Source: a virus. From it: 35,287 nt of DNA. Positions within the stretch are counted from its first letter, which is position 1. The number at the start of each line of letters is the position of its first letter. Position numbers and translations under genes: made by a program. Below the pieces are notes generated by a model. The model did not search any database, had not been told where the DNA came from, and was given only the letters and a program-made list of their open reading frames with translations. Positions 29,211-35,287 of the stretch are shown here, piece after piece. The DNA lies in the IMG/VR virus record IMGVR_UViG_3300025132_000013, positions 1-35,287 of that record, one strand, 5' to 3'.

Positions 29211-30500
29211 TTATTGCCTTATACCCAAAGGATCTTCAACTGTACCTGTTGTTAGTGTTGGTTGTTGAATAAATGGATTATTTATTTGACCAAAACCAAT
29301 TGTATACAAATCATTTATTCCAGTAATTATTGCATTTGCTTCTCTGTCTTGTGGGTTTCTACCCAACGTAAGATTTTTTAATTCTCTGGTATAATCTAAT
29401 TCTGATTTAATTTCAGAACCAACCCCTGTTATAAATTCATATAATGCTGAAGCTTTTTGATCTGCTGTTCTACCAGCTGATATGATTTTTTGGAAATTTC
29501 TAAAGTCTTGGTCTGATAATCCTCTACCTTCTTGCCCTCTAACTTTAGCTATTTGATAAGCAAAATCTAACAGCTGTGATTCTGTAACTGCAGTTTGTCC
29601 AGCTAATTTAGTAATTGCGTTTCTTATTTTAGGATCTGTATTATCAACAAATTTTGTTTTTTCTTCTTGATTAATTAAAACACCAGCAGCTTTAAATTCT
29701 TGTCCTATTTGGTCAAACACCTGTGCAATGTCACCAGTTGCTAAAACTGATTCTGGGTTTTCATATAAATTATTAATTATTCTTTGACCTGTATTCACCA
29801 AAGTATTATAAGAAATAGCTCTTTTTTCTAAACCATTTTGGTCATTCCAACCTTTTATTTCACCAATGTCTTTAGCCTTACCAGCCGAAGTAAGTTGTGG
29901 TGTTTTATTTAAGAAATATCCTTGTGCGACTAAAGATTGCATTTCTTCTTCTGTTGGGTTAATTAAATCTGTGGCTCTGTTTCCATCTCTATCTGTTACT
30001 GCCCATGTTTCTATATCATCATCAACTTTTCCATTTGCAAAAGGGTCTGCTAATGGACCAACAATAAACTTAGTTCTATCTATATTTTCTGCTTCTGATT
30101 TTAATATTGTTCTAACAGGTTTTCCTGTAATCTTGTCATATAAAGTAAATCTTTCTACTGAACCAGGTTTAGTAGTACCAGCAGCAAGTCTAGGGTCTAA
30201 ACCAAGCTCTTGTAGTTTAATCATGTCAGCATATTGTGGGTTATCTAATGCAAATTGTCTTAATGCTTTTTTTTGTTCCGCCATTTGCATTTGCTGTTCA
30301 GCTAACTGCATTCTTCTAGGATCACCAGATAATATAGCAGAAGATTTACCTAGGCTTCTTTGTAAAGCAGCTAAACCTTCCTGCCTGCGCATGCGCGCCT
30401 GCTCTGGAGACACTTGCTCCATTGGGTCATAACCGCCAATCTCTGTTAGGCCTCTGCCTACTCTTTGACCCAACCCTTTAAATAAATTCTGTATTGCCAT
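29211..30500 (-). CDS. Internal virion protein
   Basis: This 429-residue protein starts MAIQNLFKGLGQRVGRGLTE and has a Gln/Met-rich helix (LAEQQMQMAEQKKALRQF). Charged helices follow, such as ISYNTLVNTGQRIINNLYEN. The AQ-type repeats and position between a Q-rich protein and the large ejection protein resemble T7 gp15-like internal proteins. No enzyme motif is visible. It ends two bases before the large protein's start. Confidence 0.72.
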   Translation of the reverse strand: MAIQNLFKGLGQRVGRGLTEIGGYDPMEQVSPEQARMRRQEGLAALQRSLGKSSAILSGDPRRMQLAEQQMQMAEQKKALRQFALDNPQYADMIKLQELGLDPRLAAGTTKPGSVERFTLYDKITGKPVRTILKSEAENIDRTKFIVGPLADPFANGKVDDDIETWAVTDRDGNRATDLINPTEEEMQSLVAQGYFLNKTPQLTSAGKAKDIGEIKGWNDQNGLEKRAISYNTLVNTGQRIINNLYENPESVLATGDIAQVFDQIGQEFKAAGVLINQEEKTKFVDNTDPKIRNAITKLAGQTAVTESQLLDFAYQIAKVRGQEGRGLSDQDFRNFQKIISAGRTADQKASALYEFITGVGSEIKSELDYTRELKNLTLGRNPQDREANAIITGINDLYTIGFGQINNPFIQQPTLTTGTVEDPLGIRQ

Positions 30501-30501
30501 A

Positions 30502-31764
30502 TTACATTCCGTAAGGTGTTTGCGTTGTTTGTGATGGTGAGAACAAGTTACTAAATATTGGTTGTGCTGTGTTTAAAAGCCCCATACCAGCTTGGAATTT
30601 TTCTAATCCACTAGGACTATATCCAGTTGTTGTTGTTTGTGTTGGCTGCATACCGCTTACACCAGTTGCTAGTAAACCAAGTTGTTGCTGTGGATATTGT
30701 AGCGCTCTTTGGAACTCGCCTCTTTGCGCTCCGATAGCTTGTTGCTGTAATGCTTGTTGTTGCTGTCCTATACCACCTAGTAAACCAAGACCTTGTAATT
30801 GTTGTCCTGCTAACCCACCAAGTAATCCTGATCTTTGCGCACGCGCTTGCATCTCTAACTGTGGCTGTGCTAAAGCTGCTCTGCCAGCAATGTCTAAGCC
30901 ACCTAATTGTCTTTGTTGTTGTAGCTGTGCTTGCTGCATCCTTCTTTGTTGTCCTAGTTCTGCACCAAAGATACCTGCTTGTTGACCAAGCTGTGCCTGT
31001 TGTAATGCACGCTGTTGCTCTTGACCAGCACCAAATACACCTAATTGCTGTTGTCTTGCTAAATCACGCTCCGCCGCCGCCTGCGCCTGCTGGAATCCTG
31101 ACTGTCTTAAACCAGCTGCTGTTCTAGCCATTTGCTCTGCGTAAGGTCTTTGTGATTCAGACTCTAGTAATGCAGATCTTGAACCACCGAAAGCACCTGC
31201 TCTGATTGCTCTTTCTTGTGCGCCAGTTCTTGCTATGTCAGCTTGTCGCTGTATGTCACCCATTGCTAGATCTATAACTTGTTGTTGATATGGAGATTGA
31301 TAAGCGCCTATGTCTTGGCTTAATAAACCTCTGAACTGCGGTGTAGATACTGGACCTATTTGAGCTGCGCCTGGAGCTTGTGTTGCTTCTATGGTTGGTG
31401 CTTCAAAACCAGTGACAGGTTGTATGGTAGGCTTAAATTGTTCTTGTGCCATACCTTGTAAAGCTTTGGTTGGGTCATAACCCATACCAGATTCAAATAG
31501 TCCTCTAGTAGCTTGAAATTGTCGTAGTTGATCTGGTGAGAAACCAGCAACCATTGGTCCTGTATAGGGTATAAAAGGTTGTTGTGCAATTTGTTGCGAC
31601 CTACTATATAGGTCTTGTTGCATTGCTTGTGTTTGTGGGTCTACCTGTTGTGTAGTTGTTGTTTGTCCAGCAGCTGAACCTCCGCCACCAGTTAAGCTTT
31701 TAACTGCGCCTACAGCTCCTGCTACTTTTCCTACTGTTCCTAACGCTGCTAATCCTGCTGCCAT
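30502..31764 (-). CDS. Glutamine-rich internal virion protein
   Basis: This 420-residue protein has a Gly/Ala-rich start (MAAGLAALGTVGKVAGAVGA) with membrane-like character. Its second half is extremely rich in Gln, Ala and Leu (for example QQQRQLGGLDIAGRAALAQP). Such proteins are common in the ejection cassette of small podoviruses, similar in position to T7 gp14. It precedes the 429-residue protein by one base. Assignment relies on context and composition. Confidence 0.72.
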   Translation of the reverse strand: MAAGLAALGTVGKVAGAVGAVKSLTGGGGSAAGQTTTTQQVDPQTQAMQQDLYSRSQQIAQQPFIPYTGPMVAGFSPDQLRQFQATRGLFESGMGYDPTKALQGMAQEQFKPTIQPVTGFEAPTIEATQAPGAAQIGPVSTPQFRGLLSQDIGAYQSPYQQQVIDLAMGDIQRQADIARTGAQERAIRAGAFGGSRSALLESESQRPYAEQMARTAAGLRQSGFQQAQAAAERDLARQQQLGVFGAGQEQQRALQQAQLGQQAGIFGAELGQQRRMQQAQLQQQRQLGGLDIAGRAALAQPQLEMQARAQRSGLLGGLAGQQLQGLGLLGGIGQQQQALQQQAIGAQRGEFQRALQYPQQQLGLLATGVSGMQPTQTTTTGYSPSGLEKFQAGMGLLNTAQPIFSNLFSPSQTTQTPYGM

Positions 31765-31775
31765 CTTAATTCCTC

Positions 31776-32183
31776 TTATAAATCTTTTTTAACTATATAA
31801 TCGTGTTCAAATCCTAGATGTTTTATTTTTCTAATCCATCCTTTTCGACCACCGCCATAAAGTCTTTTTACACCGACTTGTTTGGCAAACTCCTCTATAT
31901 ATGGGAGTATTTCTTCCAACTCTTTGTAATTACCACCACAAAACAAAATATTCATTACTTTAATTTGTGGAAATACTACAAATTCTGTTATGTATGCAGA
32001 CTTTTTGCCTGGCCATAAATGGAATATTCCATTCCTTATTTTATCCTCTATGTCATCAATTGTATAGGAATCTTGATGTTTTACAGCTTTTGCTATATAA
32101 GGCTTACACCTTTCCCATTCAACTTCCCAAGGCTCTCTTTTAGCCTCTTGTATGTCTACTACTTTATTAGTCGCCTTTGCCAT
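31776..32183 (-). CDS. GNAT-like/gp13-like virion assembly protein
   Basis: This 135-residue protein starts MAKATNKVVDIQEAKREPWE. Its C-terminal half (ITEFVVFPQIKVMNILFCGG, then KQVGVKRLYGGGRKGWIRKI) resembles a small acetyltransferase-like fold, as in T7 gp13-type proteins. It precedes the ejection genes, as gp13 does in T7. The ATG at 32183 overlaps the previous gene; an ATG at 32201 would add six residues and has no better ribosome site. Enzymatic activity is doubtful. Confidence 0.66.
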   Translation of the reverse strand: MAKATNKVVDIQEAKREPWEVEWERCKPYIAKAVKHQDSYTIDDIEDKIRNGIFHLWPGKKSAYITEFVVFPQIKVMNILFCGGNYKELEEILPYIEEFAKQVGVKRLYGGGRKGWIRKIKHLGFEHDYIVKKDL

Positions 32184-32529
32184 ACTCAACAATACTTGCA
32201 TAAACAGTTAAATTACCAGCGCGATCTGCTTGTATCTTCACAACATCGCCTTGATGTAAGAACATACTTCTAGTTAAAAGCTCCTCTGTATCATAAGCAG
32301 TAATGTTATATTCTTTAAATATAGTGTAAGTAGTACCTGCATTATCTACTGTAAAGGTAATCTTAGTTTGCTGATTATCATGGTCACATACCAAGATAGA
32401 TTCAATTACAGCACAAGTAAAGTCATCACCACTTGGAGCTGTATAAAATGTTGTTAAGTCTGTAGTTGTAAGTATGCTGTGCGCTACTTCTATTCTTTGT
32501 ATATATTGTCTTTGTGAGGATAGATCCAT
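32167..32529 (-). CDS. Small beta-rich virion protein
   Basis: This 120-residue protein starts MDLSSQRQYIQRIEVAHSIL and has alternating strands (TKITFTVDNAGTTYTIFKEY and VVKIQADRAGNLTVYASIVE). It looks like a beta-sandwich of the sort used in tail or fibre-attachment proteins. It follows the 502-residue protein with a TAATG overlap. No family name is certain. Confidence 0.68.
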   Translation of the reverse strand: MDLSSQRQYIQRIEVAHSILTTTDLTTFYTAPSGDDFTCAVIESILVCDHDNQQTKITFTVDNAGTTYTIFKEYNITAYDTEELLTRSMFLHQGDVVKIQADRAGNLTVYASIVEYGKGD

Positions 32530-34037
32530 TATCTTCTACCTCTGTTTCTTAAATTAAGTCTTATATTACCAACTTGGAAATCCTGTGTTGTGCTACCTGT
32601 TACAGTCATTTGTACTTGTCTTGCTGTAAACCTAGCATCGGTATATCCATCGCTTTCAAAGGTAAAACTACCAAAGTCTGTCTCGCTACCTAATGGGGTA
32701 AACTTACCTTTAAAACTTATTGTTACACCTGGTAATGTGTTTGCTTCTTCATCTGGAATAATCTGATTACATTGCACATAGTTATCGCCATTACCTAGTT
32801 CTATTGGACCACTTGTGCAAAAAGGCACATCACTATTTAAGTTTGGCGAATTAGATAATGTGGTTGATTCGTGTTCGTATATAAAACCATTTGAATCACC
32901 AGCAATAGGAAAATCAAACGCACCTTGGTCAATCCAACAGCCTCTATCCATTGAGCCTATAGACCAAGTGTTTTCTAAGTAATTCCAAATTACATATTTG
33001 TTTGGTAGATATATACCATCACCGCTTGGGAAACCCCACCATATTTCGTTAAAGTTAGAGTTATGTCCACCCCAACATGCTTTCCTTCCTGGTACATTTA
33101 GTTGGTCGTATACATAATCATGCACATCGCATGGTATTTCTCTAACAACACCATCGTAAACAAAGAATGAGTTTTCACCCATCCACGCTAGAAAGTTTCC
33201 TGTTTGTACGACTGATCTTCTACTAACTGCTTTACAGTTTGCACCTGCTGCGGTTATACCATAAACAAAAGGTGAGCCTACATAACTCATTCTATCAATA
33301 CCAGTATCACTAAAAACCATAACATCGTTTTGGTATTTGACTGCTAGTAATGCACGACCACCTGTTGGTATTTGCACATCACCTGCTGTATTGGTAGCTT
33401 TAGATGTCCAGTTGTTTCTATCTTCTCTATCACTCCATGCTACCTTTCTAGGGTCACCACCAGAACCAATAGCAACTAAATGCCTTTCATTAGTTACTAG
33501 GACAGCCTGACAGCCTGTAGGAGCGTTAGTTACGACTGTGCCAATAGTATCAGCTGTTCCACCTGAAACTGGCCTCCACTTGTATATCTTGCCATCACCA
33601 GAAAAACAAAAGACTAAATCCTCACCCCAGTTATCAAAGGAGAAATGACCTGTATCAAGAGGTAGTCCAGATTGACTTCTAGCATCGCCATAATCTTCTA
33701 CGTTATAGTGGTATGCACCATAACCAAGAGGATCATTAGAAGCATCGTTTACAAAACCAGATGGTGTTATATCAGTCCATGTGTTGTCGTATAAAACATA
33801 AACCTTTTGTCTTGTACCAACAGCTAAAACAGATGCACCTAGGTTGTCCTTATAGGCATACATACCTATAGGCTCACCATCAAGTGCTGTAGTTTTTAGT
33901 TTAGACCAACCACCAATAGGTTTTAGAAATCCGTTTTCAAAACGCACAAGATTGCCGTCAACCCAACGACCTTTGTTAGCATAGTCAGTACCGTTTTTGA
34001 CTATGCCAGCTGGCGGAGTTACAGGCAATAGTGCCAT
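32529..34037 (-). CDS. Tail nozzle-type protein (beta-propeller-like)
   Basis: This 502-residue protein starts MALLPVTPPAGIVKNGTDYA and has the RFENGFLKPIGGW segment. Repeating short strands follow with aromatic-Gly turns (MYAYKDNLGASVLAVGTRQKV, then LVFCFSGDGKIYKW, TNERHLVAIGSGG, DVMVFSDTGIDRM and FFVYDGVVREI). Such spaced strand pairs suggest a propeller, as in tail-hub or gp10/gp12-type nozzle proteins of podoviruses. It lies between the short tail-region genes and the ejection proteins. Assignment is by pattern and order, so moderate. Confidence 0.7.
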   Translation of the reverse strand: MALLPVTPPAGIVKNGTDYANKGRWVDGNLVRFENGFLKPIGGWSKLKTTALDGEPIGMYAYKDNLGASVLAVGTRQKVYVLYDNTWTDITPSGFVNDASNDPLGYGAYHYNVEDYGDARSQSGLPLDTGHFSFDNWGEDLVFCFSGDGKIYKWRPVSGGTADTIGTVVTNAPTGCQAVLVTNERHLVAIGSGGDPRKVAWSDREDRNNWTSKATNTAGDVQIPTGGRALLAVKYQNDVMVFSDTGIDRMSYVGSPFVYGITAAGANCKAVSRRSVVQTGNFLAWMGENSFFVYDGVVREIPCDVHDYVYDQLNVPGRKACWGGHNSNFNEIWWGFPSGDGIYLPNKYVIWNYLENTWSIGSMDRGCWIDQGAFDFPIAGDSNGFIYEHESTTLSNSPNLNSDVPFCTSGPIELGNGDNYVQCNQIIPDEEANTLPGVTISFKGKFTPLGSETDFGSFTFESDGYTDARFTARQVQMTVTGSTTQDFQVGNIRLNLRNRGRR

Positions 34038-34040
34038 TGT

Positions 34041-34382
34041 TTAACCTATAGTTTTAGTAACGGATGTTGGTGTAATCAATAATGCGATTTGTGCATCTAA
34101 TCCAGTTTTTAGATTAGCGACTTCATCATCACCCATACCTGCTGTAACCCAACCAGTAACTGTGTCATTGGTAAGATCTGCAAAGGGTACAAAGCTTGAT
34201 ATATCATCTGCATTAACGCTATGAGTACCATAAACAGAAGCTGAATAGTTATTACCTTCAGCGTCTTGTTGATCGCTCTCTGCGTTTAATCGCCAATGTA
34301 CGTTGTAAACAACGTCTGAATGACTGTCGTGTGTTGGATATGTGTCAACTGTTTTGCAATCCCATGTATATGTATTTGCCAT
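34041..34382 (-). CDS. Small virion-region protein next to the tail fibre
   Basis: This 113-residue protein starts MANTYTWDCKTVDTYPTHDS and has DVVYNVHWRLNAESD. It closely resembles small proteins found beside tail fibres in marine phages, generally unannotated. A strand-rich core and Asp/Asn-rich loops suggest a beta protein. It lies two bases after the tail fibre stop and three bases before the nozzle-type gene. Confidence 0.72.
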   Translation of the reverse strand: MANTYTWDCKTVDTYPTHDSHSDVVYNVHWRLNAESDQQDAEGNNYSASVYGTHSVNADDISSFVPFADLTNDTVTGWVTAGMGDDEVANLKTGLDAQIALLITPTSVTKTIG

Positions 34383-34384
34383 TA

Positions 34385-35287
34385 TTATTCTCCTTTTAAT
34401 AAGTTAATTTCAGATTGTAAGGCTTCAATCTGTTCTTGTTGTTCTTTCATTCCTTTTACAAGATGTACTACAAGTTTACTGTAATCCATTTGATACATTT
34501 CTTCTTCAGAACCTGATACAGCGTTAGGCACTATGTCTAACACTTCTTGAGCTATTAAACCTTCGTCTGCTTGTCCATCTGCTTTCCAGTTGTAAGCTAC
34601 TGGGTTAAGTTCATTGATGACTTCTAAACCTCTAGCTTCGCCTGTAATATCTTTGAGTCTTGCATCTGAAGATGTGTTAAAAGATGTTGTTGAACCATTA
34701 GTTGTTATAGAACCAACTGTTGAGCCATTTCTTTGAAAGGCTGCAAAAGTATTTGTACCTGTTGGTGTATTTATATTTAATCCTGTTTGTCCAGAATTGT
34801 ATAAAGATAACAAACCTGAAGAAGTTGTAGTTCCCACCAACAAGTTGCCTGAAGAATCAATACGCATGACCTCACTTCCACCAACATCTATTTCATAGCT
34901 GAAACCAGAAGCAACATTCATACCCATTGAACCATTAGAATTAAGTTTTACTGAGCTACCACCAAGTGCTTCTACTGATAAGTGTCCAGCACTTGTTTTG
35001 AATGTAGTATTACCTGAAGAATCAATACGCATTCTTTCTGTACCATCCGATGAAGCATCACGCCCATCATATATAGCAAATGCGTTTGTATTAGGAACTT
35101 GTCCTATTGCCCAATTACCAACACCAGCTTGGGTAAATAATAATTGAGAACCTGAACGAGGAGAACCTCCATAGTTATAAATTTGTTGAAAAATTCCTCT
35201 GCTAGGATTATCTCCAGCAACTTGTAATTTATAGCCGCCTGATGAAGAAATACCCATTAAAACGTCACCTGAAGAATCAATACGCAT
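34385..35287 (-). CDS. Tail fibre, C-terminal part with S74 intramolecular chaperone
   Basis: This is the other end of the tail-fibre gene split by the window edge; the apparent start at 35287 is internal. The last ~95 residues form a Peptidase_S74 (intramolecular chaperone) domain. The signature SDARLKD places the Ser and Lys of the self-cleavage dyad five residues apart (about residues 639 and 644 of the full protein). It is followed by a NELNPVAYNW segment, a GLIAQEV segment and a terminal coiled coil (KEQQEQIEALQSEINLL). In this family the domain helps trimerise the fibre and then cuts itself off. Upstream are MRIDSSG repeats shared with the N-terminal part. The family assignment is strong; what the fibre binds cannot be read from the sequence. 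Confidence 0.88.
   Translation of the reverse strand: MRIDSSGDVLMGISSSGGYKLQVAGDNPSRGIFQQIYNYGGSPRSGSQLLFTQAGVGNWAIGQVPNTNAFAIYDGRDASSDGTERMRIDSSGNTTFKTSAGHLSVEALGGSSVKLNSNGSMGMNVASGFSYEIDVGGSEVMRIDSSGNLLVGTTTSSGLLSLYNSGQTGLNINTPTGTNTFAAFQRNGSTVGSITTNGSTTSFNTSSDARLKDITGEARGLEVINELNPVAYNWKADGQADEGLIAQEVLDIVPNAVSGSEEEMYQMDYSKLVVHLVKGMKEQQEQIEALQSEINLLKGE
35189..35287. repeat. Right copy of 99-base terminal duplication
   Basis: This is the second copy of the 99-base end repeat, matching 1-99. Its position in the middle of a coding sequence argues against a genuine T7-like terminal redundancy, which usually lies between genes. Confidence 0.93.

Noticed and set aside
29866-30432. Plus-strand frame opposite an internal virion protein
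   Set aside because: No ribosome-binding site, odd composition and full overlap with a coherent opposite gene.
1-35287. tRNA genes, insertion sequences or diversity-generating retroelement
   Set aside because: No tRNA-like cloverleaf, transposase or reverse transcriptase was recognised in either strand by reading.

Overview
This is the essentially complete genome of a small AT-rich tailed phage. Bases 1-99 recur exactly as 35189-35287, and one tail-fibre reading frame continues through the join, so the window is best read as a circular map of about 35,188 bp. Gene content is podovirus-like: a P22-type portal, an SU10/DUF5309-type capsid protein, a head-tail adaptor, a run of large DNA-ejection (internal virion) proteins and an S74-terminated tail fibre. 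Many tiny coupled genes are present. I recognised no DNA polymerase, RNA polymerase, integrase or tRNA. Size, AT-richness and gene families resemble small marine podoviruses of SAR11-type hosts (HTVC010P-like). That assignment is inference.

Layout. One long leftward (minus-strand) late unit starts at the small terminase gene (18162). It runs through large terminase, portal, several tiny basic proteins, an accessory curli-like module (7975-12809), lysis genes (7189-7937), virion protein, scaffold, capsid and adaptor. It then crosses the circular join into tail fibre, tail protein and ejection proteins, ending at a PD-(D/E)XK nuclease (26631). A second leftward block (26013 to 20206) is the DNA-metabolism unit: excisionase-like HTH protein, DUF2800 nuclease, RecA-fold ATPase, DUF669-like ssDNA-binding protein, TOPRIM/RepA primase-helicase, winged-helix protein and adenine methyltransferase. 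Two short rightward units lie opposite these: nine tiny genes (18309-20162), and a DUF3310 gene plus a small basic protein (26101-26662). Divergent promoter regions lie at 18163-18308 and 26014-26100.

The most striking content is five consecutive overlapping genes inside the late unit: CsgF-like, CsgG-like (lipoprotein secretion pore), a curlin-repeat protein with signal peptide, a FecR-domain protein, and a CHASE2-class III adenylate cyclase. Together they look like an outer-membrane curli-type secretion/amyloid apparatus joined to a periplasm-sensing cyclic-nucleotide enzyme. They sit between two holin-like genes. No CsgE, CsgC or CsgD partner was seen. From memory, CsgG/CsgF-like genes have been noticed in some marine phages, so novelty lies mainly in the complete five-gene arrangement and must be checked.

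Other points of interest are an eight-unit 20-residue repeat in a tail-region protein, an AT-hook-like tiny protein, a palindromic operator over a leftward promoter, a hairpin-rich segment between primase and winged-helix genes, GC-rich islands in an otherwise AT-rich genome, and a G-run-containing spacer between the terminase genes.
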